Shown: one piece after another, positions 1 through 7,896 of the stretch | How positions within the stretch are numbered: the stretch's first letter is position 1 | Layout: every line of letters begins with the position of its first letter | Assembly (NCBI GenBank): GCA_964488865.1 | Contig: CAZAWR010000020.1 | Span: forward strand, 1-64,000 | Direction of reading: 5' to 3' | Length of the DNA: 64,000 bases | Source: MWCO01 sp964488865 | Lineage (GTDB): Bacteria > Myxococcota_A > Polyangia > Polyangiales > Polyangiaceae | The notes under the pieces: generated by a model | The model's input: only the letters and a program-made list of their open reading frames with translations | What the model was told of the DNA's origin: nothing | The model's database searches: none | Program-made: the position numbers and the translations under genes

Positions 1-226
1 GCACGCGCAGGACTCGCCCGGCAGCGGTGGGACCGACCGCGTAAGAGAGGCGCGCATCCACGGTACCGATGCCGAACACGCTGGGCTGAAGGTCCGCGCG
101 GATGGCGTTACCGAGCTGCACACCTACCGGCGAAAGCGGGCCGTGTGTGGTCAACAGCCAGAAGAACGCCCCCAGGAAGGAAACCACGCTGGCGATGAGA
201 ACGACAACCTTGGTCCTGGACTTCAT
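1..226 (-). CDS. HlyD/AcrA-type periplasmic adaptor, N-terminal fragment (runs off window)
   Basis: Reading the minus strand from an ATG at 226 gives 75 residues with no stop before the edge. They start MKSRTKVVVLIASVVSFLGA, a basic N-terminus and one hydrophobic segment, and continue with the GIGTVDARLSYAVGPTAAGR stretch typical of the first beta-strand region of membrane fusion proteins of RND or ABC efflux pumps. The start ATG overlaps the stop of the tetR gene in an ATGA, so the two are probably translationally coupled and form one efflux operon. The protein would be an inner-membrane-anchored periplasmic adaptor. Only the N-terminus is visible, so the pump type and substrate cannot be told. 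Confidence 0.75.
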   Translation of the reverse strand, partial: MKSRTKVVVLIASVVSFLGAFFWLLTTHGPLSPVGVQLGNAIRADLQPSVFGIGTVDARLSYAVGPTAAGRVLRV

Positions 227-822
227 CGGGGCGCCTGTTTCCGCACGAGAGACGAACGGAGGGTTTGCCAGCACCGTCGCTCCATTTCGCCTATGGGCGC
301 GGGGAGCGCGCCGTCCTTGGCCGCGAACAAGAACCCCATCACCATCCCCGTGACGAGGACGACCGCGCCCTCAATGTCGAGGTCCTCTCGGAGGAGACCC
401 TTGTCGGCCGCCTCGCGCAGGCACGATCTGACGAAGTCGCGGCCCCGGTTTCTGAGGGCAGCGACCCGCCTCGGACCTTCGGCGCCCAAGGCGTGGGAGA
501 GCTGGTCCGAGAAGAGGAGCGACTGGATTCCCCGCTGGACGGTGACGAAGTGAAGGCGGGTCAGGACGAAGCCTTCCAGCCGCTCGAGGGGATCGCCCGG
601 GGACTGCGGCGCCGCCTCGAGCAACTCCTGCAGCCTGTCGAGGACAGCGAGCGTGATCTCGTTCATGTCCTTGAAGTGACGGAAGATGGTCCCGTCCTTG
701 ATGCCCACTTCCTGGGCGACGCGGGCTGCCGTGAACTCCCGCAGTCCGCGCTCCCCGATGATCTTGATGGCGGCGTCAGCGATCTCCCTGCGTCGCTCCT
801 CGGTTGATTTTCTGGCCGTCAT
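223..822 (-). CDS. TetR/AcrR-family transcriptional repressor
   Basis: 199-aa protein of typical TetR length. Residues about 10-55 hold the helix-turn-helix (EFTAARVAQEVGIKDGTIFR, then HFKDMNEI), followed by an all-helical ligand-binding region. TetR proteins bind a palindromic operator as dimers and release it on ligand binding. Here a perfect 18-bp palindrome lies 17 bp upstream of the start codon, directly downstream of a strong promoter, which implies autoregulation of this gene and of the coupled efflux adaptor gene (ATGA overlap at 223-226). A GGTGG sequence precedes the ATG. The ligand is unknown; an exported toxic compound is the usual case. Confidence 0.93.
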   Translation of the reverse strand: MTARKSTEERRREIADAAIKIIGERGLREFTAARVAQEVGIKDGTIFRHFKDMNEITLAVLDRLQELLEAAPQSPGDPLERLEGFVLTRLHFVTVQRGIQSLLFSDQLSHALGAEGPRRVAALRNRGRDFVRSCLREAADKGLLREDLDIEGAVVLVTGMVMGFLFAAKDGALPAPIGEMERRCWQTLRSSLVRKQAPR

Positions 823-838
823 GATGATCCACCTTCGA

Positions 839-856
839 CTAGCAAGTACTTGCTAG
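839..856. promoter_or_regulatory. Perfect 18-bp palindromic operator, probable TetR site
   Basis: CTAGCAAGTACTTGCTAG is identical to its reverse complement. It sits between the -10 region and the start codon of the tetR gene, where bound repressor would block transcription start. Size and position fit a TetR dimer site. No binding data; inference from position and symmetry. Confidence 0.8.
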
Positions 857-857
857 C

Positions 858-886
858 TTATTAGACACGCGCAACGAGCTTGTCAA
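858..886 (-). promoter_or_regulatory. Sigma70-type promoter of the tetR-efflux operon
   Basis: On the minus strand TTGACA (881-886) is followed after exactly 17 bp by TAATAA (858-863). TCTAAT two bases upstream is an alternative -10. The palindromic operator lies immediately downstream, at the expected transcription start. Confidence 0.7.
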
Positions 887-1097
887 GAGCCCCACCCGGG
901 CGTGCCCTCTCGTTTCGCGATCGCGGCACGACCCACGCCTTCTGCCAGGACGGCTTTGCCCCGGAGCGGCAATCCGGCTAGGAAGCATCCTTGACCGATG
1001 GGTAAGAAGACCCGACTCAACTGCTCCGTCGCTCGCCACATCCCTCCGGTTCTCCCGGCCTCGAGTGTCGCGCCAGCGGGGAAAACGGGGGTGCGTC

Positions 1098-2042
1098 GTG
1101 GGTGAGCAACTCGACATGTTCGGAGGCCCCTCGGTCCAGGCGGCGAAGCCCCGCGAGACCGAACCCGAGCAGAACCCCGTCGAGGCAGGGTCAGGGCTCT
1201 TGCCTGGGCAGATGGACCTGTTCGGCGATCGGTGGCTACGAGCGGCCGCAGCGCATCGCGCGCTCGAAACCTTCGACCTCGAGACCGCCAGCGAGGCCCT
1301 TCGCGAGACGATGCGCTCGTACCCCTCGGACCCCACGCTGCAGGAGCGCGCCGTCCTCGTGGAACGGCTCGGGGCGCGACTGCGCGAGGTCCGGCAGCAG
1401 GAGGCATCGCCCTCGCGGGCGCTCGCCGCGATCGGCCCCGACGTCCCAACGTTTCTCGCAAAGGAGTGGAACCGCTGCCTCGCCGAGTGGATGGAGACGG
1501 AAGCTGGGCCGGGCGCGACCCTGGACGGCGTTCCTGCGGGGCTGCGCTGGCTTCGTGCAGGCGACCCGCCCCGCGCCGAAGCCTCATTGCGGCTCACGCT
1601 CGAACGCAACGCTTCCGATGGTCGTGCACGCGGGTATCTTGCGGAGGCGCTCTTCGCCCAGAACCGCCAGCACGAATCTCGGCTTCTGTATCGCGACGCC
1701 CTGGCGGAGTCACCGGCCGAGGTAGACTTGGACTGCACCACGGACCTCGCCGTTCGTGACCTTCCCGCTCTCGCAGAACAGGAGTTCGAGCTGCCGGGAG
1801 CTTCCATCGAGTGGGCGGCGGCGGTCGGGTTGCTCGAGGGAGTGTTCATCCCGCCCACGAACCTTCCAAGCGACTGGGTCGACCCCGCCGCACTCGCAGC
1901 GCTCCCGTCAGGCGTGCGGTTCTATCGGTGGCTCGTCGCCGAAAAGGCCGCGAAAGACCACACCGCGAGGGTCGCTTGCCGCCGCGCCATGAAGGCCTTG
2001 AACGCACGCTTGCTGAAAGAAGTCCTGGAACGCAAGGCCTGA
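1098..2042 (+). CDS. TPR-like hypothetical protein with two clamp-motif-like N-terminal peptides
   Basis: 314-aa protein if started at GTG 1098, which has a purine-rich GGGGAAAACGGGGG region just upstream; an in-frame start at 1065 would add 11 residues. The body is helical and rich in Ala, Leu and Arg, with TPR-like segments (for example LALERNASDG-like and GYLAEALFAQNRQHESRLLY around the middle). No family was recognised with certainty. The N-terminus contains QLDMF (residues 4-8) and QMDLF (38-42), both close to the QLxLF motif by which bacterial proteins bind the DNA polymerase sliding clamp. The opposite strand has a long open frame, but its product is a low-complexity Arg/Ser sequence. 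Function unknown. Confidence 0.75.
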   Translation: MGEQLDMFGGPSVQAAKPRETEPEQNPVEAGSGLLPGQMDLFGDRWLRAAAAHRALETFDLETASEALRETMRSYPSDPTLQERAVLVERLGARLREVRQQEASPSRALAAIGPDVPTFLAKEWNRCLAEWMETEAGPGATLDGVPAGLRWLRAGDPPRAEASLRLTLERNASDGRARGYLAEALFAQNRQHESRLLYRDALAESPAEVDLDCTTDLAVRDLPALAEQEFELPGASIEWAAAVGLLEGVFIPPTNLPSDWVDPAALAALPSGVRFYRWLVAEKAAKDHTARVACRRAMKALNARLLKEVLERKA

Positions 2043-2084
2043 CCCTCCTCAGACGCCGGAGGACGTCACGGAGATGCCCGTCCC

Positions 2085-2957
2085 TCACTCGATAGGCAAC
2101 CAGATCTCCGTGCGCAGGTCCTCTGGCTTCCCCTGGTCTGGGCTGTTCAGGTAGACCTCGAAGCAGGGATCTTCCCGCAGCCTCTCGCCACTGCCGGGAA
2201 GCCAGGCCTTGAAGATCTGATCGTAGGTCTTTTGGAACCGCTCGTAGGAGCCCTCGTGCAAGAACACGGCATACTTGCCGCCAGCAAGGGTCTTGCGACT
2301 CACCTCGCCTTCCGGCTTCACCTCGCGGTCGATGGTCACGCACGCGTCGTAGCGAAACTTCGACTCCTCCGTAACGTGCGGGTCGTCGTGGGAGATGCCG
2401 ATCATCCGCGACGCGGGACCGAGTAGCCCGCGCGCCCCGGCAAACTGGCACAGGACGCCGAAGGCCTCACCCGCCGACTGGTAGTATGGGCCCGTCCTGC
2501 GAACAAACAGCACGGGCATGGGGTCGATGGTTCGGATCTCTGGGGTCATGATCGAATCCTCCGTGAGGGTGTTCAATGCGAGCGGCCTTGCGCCAAGCAG
2601 CAAAACAGGCTCGTGTCGCTGGCGATACGCGGTAGGGCTCACGCCGAAGAGGCCCGCGAACGCACGCGTGAATGCCGAGGGGGTCTCGTAGCCGGCGTCC
2701 AGAGCGATCTCCGTGACCGGAGCGTCGAGGTGAAGCAGTTGCAGGGCCGCGCGCTCGAGACGCAGCCGACGGATGAAGGCGGCGAGCGGCTCCCCGGTGA
2801 AAGCCACGAAGATGCGATGGAAATGGTAGGGCGAGAAGGACGCGACCTTGGCGAGATCCTCCAGGTTCGAGGGCTCGCCGAGATGAGCCTCGATGTGGAA
2901 GATGACCCGATTGATCCGCTCTCGATAGTCCCGGGCTGTCGTGTCCCTCGACGGCAT
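2085..2957 (-). CDS. AraC-family regulator with GyrI-like effector domain
   Basis: 290 aa. Residues about 10-115 carry the two AraC helix-turn-helix motifs (NLEDLAKVASFSPYHFHRIF; ITEIALDAGYETPSAFTRAF-like, ending GVSPTAYRQ). Residues about 135-290 are a GyrI/SOUL-like effector-binding domain (IRTIDPMPVLFVRRTGPYY at its start, GSYERFQKTYDQIFKAWLP near its end). Family members such as Rob or SoxS-like fusions bind small hydrophobic compounds and switch on stress or efflux genes. The ATG at 2957 follows a GAGGAGAGAG ribosome-binding site. It converges on the TPR-like gene and diverges from the VOC gene, a possible target. Ligand not predictable. Confidence 0.93.
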   Translation of the reverse strand: MPSRDTTARDYRERINRVIFHIEAHLGEPSNLEDLAKVASFSPYHFHRIFVAFTGEPLAAFIRRLRLERAALQLLHLDAPVTEIALDAGYETPSAFTRAFAGLFGVSPTAYRQRHEPVLLLGARPLALNTLTEDSIMTPEIRTIDPMPVLFVRRTGPYYQSAGEAFGVLCQFAGARGLLGPASRMIGISHDDPHVTEESKFRYDACVTIDREVKPEGEVSRKTLAGGKYAVFLHEGSYERFQKTYDQIFKAWLPGSGERLREDPCFEVYLNSPDQGKPEDLRTEIWLPIE

Positions 2958-3126
2958 TCTCTCTCCTCGTCGACATGCGTACCGCGCTTGGGCTCACCTC
3001 CGCTATCCCGTGCTTGCTATGTTGCAGGGAAGGTGCGACCGGCGCGAACACGAGAACGTGCCCGGCGCATGCCCCGGTTGACATCCTCTCTCATCGCTCC
3101 CAGGCTCCGGATCAGGGAGGGAACCG

Positions 3127-3564
3127 ATGGCGCGAACCAGCACATACCTGAACTTCATGGGCAACACCGAGGAGGCCTTCGGCTTCTACAGCAAGGTGTT
3201 CCGGACCGAGTTCTCCGCACCCATCCAGCGCATGGGCGACGTGCCTGAAGGGGCGGGAATGCCCGCGCTGAGCGACGCCGAGAAGGGGATGGTCATGCAC
3301 GTGGAGCTCCCCATCCTCGCCGGTCACATCCTGATGGGGACCGATGCCGTCGAGTCGATGGGGCACGCGCTCGTTTTCGGTACCAACGTCAGCATCAGCC
3401 TCGAGCCCGACACGCGGGACGAGGCGAAGCGCCTGTTCGATCAGCTGGGAGAGGGCGGTAAGGTGACGATGGAGCTCCAGGACATGTTCTGGGGGGCGCT
3501 GTTCGGAAGCGTCACCGACAAGTACGGCGTGCAGTGGATGGTGAACTGCGCCGCAAAGCAGTAG
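3127..3564 (+). CDS. VOC-superfamily protein (PhnB/glyoxalase-like)
   Basis: 145 aa, one full vicinal-oxygen-chelate module pair. It opens with TYLNFMGNTEEAFGFYSKVF, the usual N-terminal signature of PhnB-like (DUF1428/3-demethylubiquinone-type) VOC proteins, and ends with DMFWGALFGSVTDKYGVQWM, the corresponding C-terminal strand. The ATG follows GGGAGGGAACCG, a strong ribosome-binding site. Members bind a metal and act on diverse small molecules or confer antibiotic resistance, so no substrate is proposed. It lies divergent from the AraC/GyrI gene and upstream of YCII and SRPBCC proteins, a grouping often seen for small accessory enzymes. Confidence 0.9.
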   Translation: MARTSTYLNFMGNTEEAFGFYSKVFRTEFSAPIQRMGDVPEGAGMPALSDAEKGMVMHVELPILAGHILMGTDAVESMGHALVFGTNVSISLEPDTRDEAKRLFDQLGEGGKVTMELQDMFWGALFGSVTDKYGVQWMVNCAAKQ

Positions 3565-3673
3565 CAGCTCCAGGATCGATTCGGGCTGTCGCGTAGGTCG
3601 TGCCGACCGCCATCGCAGGCTGGATGAGCGGCACGCAGCGCGGGGTCGCGCCTTCTACGCAGATCATCGGGGC

Positions 3674-4108
3674 CTACGACGCCTGCTGCCGTTCGACTTC
3701 TGCGCGCAGCCTCTCTTCCTGCGCCCGCAACGCGGGCGTGAGCTCCTTACCGAAATCGTCGGCATCGAACACCGGGCGGAGCTCGAGGACCGACGCCTCA
3801 CCCGGCATCGGGTCGGGACAGCGACGGGCCCACTCGACGGCCTCGTCCATCGACTTCACCTTCCAGATCCAGAAGCCCGCCACGACCTCCCCCGTCTCCG
3901 CGAAGGGGCCGTCGACGACGGACCTTTTGCCGCCGGCGAACAAGATACGCTTGCCCCTCGAGCTGGGGTGGAGCCCTTCCCCGGCCAACATGACCCCCGC
4001 TTTCACGAGCGCTTCATTGAAGCGCCCCATCTCCTCCAGCATCTTTTCGCTCGGCATCACACCGGCTTCCGAGTTCTTTGTGGCTCGCACGATCACCATG
4101 ACTCGCAT
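3674..4108 (-). CDS. YCII-related (DGPF-type) protein
   Basis: 144 aa from ATG 4108, chosen because GGAGG lies 7 nt upstream; the frame stays open to 4330 but the extra residues are low-complexity. The domain starts MRVMVIVRATKNSEAG, contains SVVDGPFAETGEVVAGFWIW (the DGPF signature) and an amphipathic C-terminal helix. YCII domains resemble ferredoxin-like folds. Many DGPF proteins are encoded next to ECF sigma factors, but none is visible here. Role unknown. Confidence 0.88.
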   Translation of the reverse strand: MRVMVIVRATKNSEAGVMPSEKMLEEMGRFNEALVKAGVMLAGEGLHPSSRGKRILFAGGKRSVVDGPFAETGEVVAGFWIWKVKSMDEAVEWARRCPDPMPGEASVLELRPVFDADDFGKELTPALRAQEERLRAEVERQQAS

Positions 4109-4383
4109 CGCTGCACCTCCTTCGGGTTGGGCCGCGCGCGCACCCACGTCCACGCCCCCTGCTCTGTCCATGGTGACGAACCACGGAATCAACAACCCGA
4201 GAAGGCCACCTTTCCGCAAAGATCGAGGACGCCAAGCCATTTTTGCGGCCCCATCGGATGAGCGACGAACCCGTCCCCTCACCTGCAAGAAATGCAAGTA
4301 CGGCTCCGGCACGCCCGTGCGCTGCCGCACCTCCCGCTTCGGTTATTCTCGGACGCAACCGATGGTGAGAAGGAAGGTGCAGG

Positions 4384-4848
4384 ATGCGATGGTCTCGCGT
4401 GATGAGGAACCACACGATGCGGCTGGCCAGCCCGCCGGAGAAGGTCTTTCCCCTGCTCTGCCCGGTGCGCGAGTTCGAATGGATCGAGTCGTGGGCCTGC
4501 GAGATGGTGTTTAGCCGCTCGGGATTGGCCGAGCTGGACTGCGTCTTCCAGACGGACTTCGCCGATGACGGTCCGCAGGATACGTGGGCGATCTCGCGCT
4601 ACGAGCCGCCCGAGCGGCTCGAGTTCGTCCGCATCAACGCAGTACGAGCCATGCGCTACGCGATCACACTGAGCCTGGAGGGCGACTCCCACACGCGCGC
4701 GGAGTGGAAGCAGGTCCTGACGGGCTTGAACGTGGAGGGGGAGAAGGTGCTGAAGGCGCTGACGCCGGAGGTGTATGCCGAGGAGATGGAGATGATCGAG
4801 CGGATGCTCAACCACTTCCTGGCGACGGGCGAGCGGTTGGCGGTGTAG
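4384..4848 (+). CDS. SRPBCC-fold small protein
   Basis: 154 aa. The pattern (HTMRLASPPEKVFPLLCPVR at the start, YEPPERLEFVRINAVRAMRY in the middle, a long C-terminal amphipathic helix with MEMIERMLNHFL) fits the START/Bet v1-like SRPBCC fold, which makes a hydrophobic ligand pocket. AAGGAAGGTGCAGG precedes the ATG. Ligand and pathway unknown; the gene stands alone between the YCII gene and the end of the dcw operon. Confidence 0.8.
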   Translation: MRWSRVMRNHTMRLASPPEKVFPLLCPVREFEWIESWACEMVFSRSGLAELDCVFQTDFADDGPQDTWAISRYEPPERLEFVRINAVRAMRYAITLSLEGDSHTRAEWKQVLTGLNVEGEKVLKALTPEVYAEEMEMIERMLNHFLATGERLAV

Positions 4849-4885
4849 CGCTTCGGCCGCTTCTGCCGCGCCCGAGCCGGAAGAG

Positions 4886-4915
4886 AAACCACAGAGGTCG
4901 CAGAGAGCACAGAAG
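4886..4915. repeat. CACAGAG-type degenerate tandem repeat
   Basis: The intergenic stretch holds ACCACAGAGG, then CGCAGAGAGCACAGAAGG, three imperfect copies of a CACAGAG unit. From memory this resembles a short dispersed repeat seen in many bacterial genomes; only this one copy is in the window. Confidence 0.4.
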
Positions 4916-5001
4916 GGGTGGGGGTTGGTGCGGAGGTTAGCAGCGCAGGTGATGCCTGAAGCGCGCGCGATCCCGGGCCGGTACAACTCCGCCGACGTAG
5001 C

Positions 5002-5046
5002 GACTCGACACCGTCGAGTCCAGCGTTGGGCGCGGCACCGCCGCGC
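5002..5046 (-). terminator. Tandem GC-rich hairpins downstream of ftsZ
   Basis: Two perfect hairpins follow ftsZ on the minus strand: 5030-5046 (7-bp stem) and 5002-5020 (8-bp stem GACTCGAC/GTCGAGTC). Each has a 3-nt loop read as GGT on the transcript. There is no U-run, so this is a structural terminator or 3'-end stabiliser candidate for the dcw operon and not a classic intrinsic terminator. Confidence 0.45.
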
Positions 5047-5083
5047 GTGAGCGGCAGAAGTGCCATGATCAGAATGCTTGGTT

Positions 5084-6331
5084 CTACCGTCCGTTGCGGC
5101 GCGTGAAGGCGGGGGTATCCCAGTCCATTTCCGAGGTGGGAGGGAACGAGCTGCCGGCAGAGCGACTGGCCGTCGTGACGGTCACGGGACCGCGAGCCGG
5201 AGGCGCGGTGCGGCGACGGGCCAGCATCGGGTCCTCGGCGATCATCACGGCGGGTCGCGCGGGCGGGGTCTGGGAGGCAACCCGCGAGGTGGCGATCTGC
5301 TGCGGTACCGTCACCATGGTCGGCCGGTGGCTCTCGTGCTCGACGACGATCTCGTCGGCCACTTGATCGAACCCGGTCGCGATGACCGTGACCTTGACCA
5401 TGTCGCCCATGCTCTCGTCGACGGAGGCGCCCCAGATGATGTTGGCGTCCTCGTGGGCCTGCTCGTAAATCAGCTGGGTGGCCTCTTCCATTTCCTTCAT
5501 CTTGAGGCCAGCGCCGCCCACGATGTTCACGAGCACGGCGGTGGCACCCTCGACGGAGATGTTGTCGAGCAGCGGCGAGGAGACGGCCATCTCGGCGGCA
5601 AGCCGGGCACGACCGTCGCCCTTGGCGCAGCCGGTGCCCATGATGGCCCGGCCCATGTTCGACATGATGGTCTTGACGTCGGCGAAGTCGACGTTCACCA
5701 CGCCGTTCTGCTGGATGAGGTCGCTGATGCCCTTGACGGCTTGGTACAGAACCTCGTCGGCCTTGCGGAAGGCGTCGATGAAGGACAGGTCTTCATCGCT
5801 GAGAGACAGGAGCTTCTGGTTGGGGATGGTGATGAGCGTGTCGACCTGGCCGGCAAGCTCGGCGAGGCCGAGCTCGGCGCGGCGAGCGCGCTGCTTGCCT
5901 TCGAAGGCAAAGGGCTTGGTGACGACGCCGACGCACAGAGCGCCTTCTTCCCTGGCGATTTGAGCGATGACAGGGGCCGCACCGGTGCCGGTTCCGCCGC
6001 CCATGCCGGCGGTGATGAAGACCATGTCCGCACCGGCCAGGCACTCCTTGATCCGGGTCACGTCCTCGAGGGCCGCCTTGCGCCCCTTGTCCGGGTTGGC
6101 GCCCGCGCCCAGTCCCCGCGTGATGGTCTGCCCAATGGGCATCTTGATCGGCGCCGCGCTCGAGTTGAGCGCCTGGGCGTCCGTGTTCACCACCAGGAAT
6201 TCGACCCCCTCGAGGCCGAAGCTGATCATCGTATTGACGGCATTGCCGCCGGAGCCGCCCACACCCACCACCTTGATGTTGGCCTGGTACTCGTTGCTGG
6301 CGTCGTCGGCGAACTCGATAGAGAAGGTCAT
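5084..6331 (-). CDS. ftsZ: Cell division GTPase FtsZ
   Basis: 415 aa, the usual length. FtsZ polymerises with GTP into the Z-ring that organises septation. The N-terminal GTPase shows VVGVGGSGGNAVNTMI and the tubulin signature GGGTGTG at residues 111-117. The C-terminal domain is followed by a variable linker and the conserved C-terminal peptide DWDTPAFTRRNGR, which binds FtsA and other tethers. Two ATGs are adjacent (6334 and 6331); the second lies 5 nt from GGAGG and is preferred. It is the last gene of the dcw operon, 122 nt after ftsA. The gap may hold an extra promoter, but none is clear. Confidence 0.98.
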   Translation of the reverse strand: MTFSIEFADDASNEYQANIKVVGVGGSGGNAVNTMISFGLEGVEFLVVNTDAQALNSSAAPIKMPIGQTITRGLGAGANPDKGRKAALEDVTRIKECLAGADMVFITAGMGGGTGTGAAPVIAQIAREEGALCVGVVTKPFAFEGKQRARRAELGLAELAGQVDTLITIPNQKLLSLSDEDLSFIDAFRKADEVLYQAVKGISDLIQQNGVVNVDFADVKTIMSNMGRAIMGTGCAKGDGRARLAAEMAVSSPLLDNISVEGATAVLVNIVGGAGLKMKEMEEATQLIYEQAHEDANIIWGASVDESMGDMVKVTVIATGFDQVADEIVVEHESHRPTMVTVPQQIATSRVASQTPPARPAVMIAEDPMLARRRTAPPARGPVTVTTASRSAGSSFPPTSEMDWDTPAFTRRNGR

Positions 6332-6453
6332 CATGTCCTCCCGGATGCGGCCTGGCCGCGTACTTTGCACTCTCTGCCTCACCGACCGTCGGGCGCCTCT
6401 CCTTCGGGTCGGGATGTGTCCCACGTGCCCCGCATTCGCGGAGCCGAATTCCG

Positions 6454-7707
6454 TCAGAATGCGTCCCTGAGCCACTGCCAGATGCGGTTGCCATCGCGCC
6501 TCGCGATCACCACCTCACCCAAGTCGGCCGGCGTCACCAACCGTGAATGCCCGCGGTCTTGCGCATCGCGAAGCATCGTCGCCCCGTGTCGCACGAGCCC
6601 AACGCCCGTGGCGAACTGAGGCCCCTGCACCAACTGCGTGATGCCCGTGATCCCGATCGGGAACCCGAGCCGCACCGGCATGCCCAGGATCTCCTCGGCA
6701 AACTCCGGCATCCCCTCCATCAACGCAGCCCCACCGGTCAACACAGCCCCGGCGGCAATCTGCTCCACCAATCCGATCTCCTCCATCCGATGCCGCGCGA
6801 ACGCGAAGATCTCCTCGATCCGTGGCTCGATGATGTCCGAAAGCACCCTTCGCGCTGCCTTGCGCGGCGTGTGCCCTCCCACCCCAGGAACCTCGATCTC
6901 CTCCTCGTCCGACACCATCCGCCCCAACGCACAACCCGCGTTGCGCTTCAGACGCTCCGCCTCCGCCATCGGCGTACGAAGCCCCATCGAAATGTCGCTC
7001 GTCACGTTGTTGCCACCCGCCGGGATCACACTCGTGTGCGCCACCCCACCGTCCACGTACAACAACAGGTCCGTCGTGCCGCCACCGATGTCGATCACGG
7101 CGACGCCAATTTCCTTCTCGTCCTCGCTGAGCACGGCCTCCGCACTCGCCAGCGGCGCAAGCACCACGTCCGCGACCGTCAGGCCACAGCGCTCCGCGCA
7201 TCGCACCACGTTCTGCACACAGGTCGTCGCCGCCGTGGTCAGGTTCACCTTCGTCCCGAGTCGCACACCACTCATGCCGACCGGGTCCCGGATCCCGTCC
7301 TGGTTGTCGACCAGGAACTCACGCGGCAGGACGTGCAAGATCTGCCTGTCCGCGTCCATCGCCACCGCACGCGCGCCTTCGAGCACGCGCTCCACGTCGA
7401 TCGACGTGACCTCGCCACCGGAGACCGCCACCACGCCGTCCGAGTTCTGCGACCGGATGTGGCTCCCGCCCACCCCCGCATAGACCGTCCGGATCTCGAC
7501 CCCAGCCATCGACTGCGCAAGCTGAACCGCCTCGGAGATCGACTTCACCGTCCACTCGATGTTCGCGACCACCCCTTTGCGCAGTCCCTTGCACGGCACC
7601 ATGCCGACACCCAGGATGGTGATCCCATCGCGGTCTACTTCTCCCACGACGGCTGCCACCTTGGTGGTGCCAATGTCCAGGCCTACAACGATCTCGGAGC
7701 TATCCAT
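6454..7707 (-). CDS. ftsA: Cell division actin-like protein FtsA
   Basis: 417 aa from ATG 7707, which has GGTGAGG upstream; the open frame extends further but without family similarity. FtsA is an actin-fold ATPase that tethers FtsZ to the membrane and recruits late division proteins. Visible signatures are IVVGLDIGTTKVAAVVGEV (phosphate 1), VAVIDIGGGTTDLLLYVDGG (phosphate 2) and VLTGGAALMEGM (adenosine). The C-terminus RIWQWLRDAF is a membrane-targeting amphipathic helix. It lies between ftsQ (189 nt upstream) and ftsZ. Confidence 0.97.
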   Translation of the reverse strand: MDSSEIVVGLDIGTTKVAAVVGEVDRDGITILGVGMVPCKGLRKGVVANIEWTVKSISEAVQLAQSMAGVEIRTVYAGVGGSHIRSQNSDGVVAVSGGEVTSIDVERVLEGARAVAMDADRQILHVLPREFLVDNQDGIRDPVGMSGVRLGTKVNLTTAATTCVQNVVRCAERCGLTVADVVLAPLASAEAVLSEDEKEIGVAVIDIGGGTTDLLLYVDGGVAHTSVIPAGGNNVTSDISMGLRTPMAEAERLKRNAGCALGRMVSDEEEIEVPGVGGHTPRKAARRVLSDIIEPRIEEIFAFARHRMEEIGLVEQIAAGAVLTGGAALMEGMPEFAEEILGMPVRLGFPIGITGITQLVQGPQFATGVGLVRHGATMLRDAQDRGHSRLVTPADLGEVVIARRDGNRIWQWLRDAF

Positions 7708-7896
7708 CGATTCCTCACCCTGATGGCTGTCCGTCGACGCCGCGCTGCATGCGGCCATCACCGGAACGTGTCGGACGCTGCCATGTGGTGATTTGCGGGG
7801 CCAAGTTTTCGCAGCCAGATTCGTTCGATCCGAGCGCAAGATCCTCGAGTCCGGATCCGGACGATCGCCCTGCGCCGAAGATCACGACCCAACGCC

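Noticed and set aside
839..1858. 339-codon minus-strand open frame overlapping the TPR-like gene
   Set aside because: Arg/Ser low-complexity product and no ribosome-binding site; the plus-strand protein has normal composition. It also runs over the tetR promoter.
5078..6619. 513-codon plus-strand open frame opposite ftsZ
   Set aside because: Antisense shadow with His/Asp/Gly-rich product.
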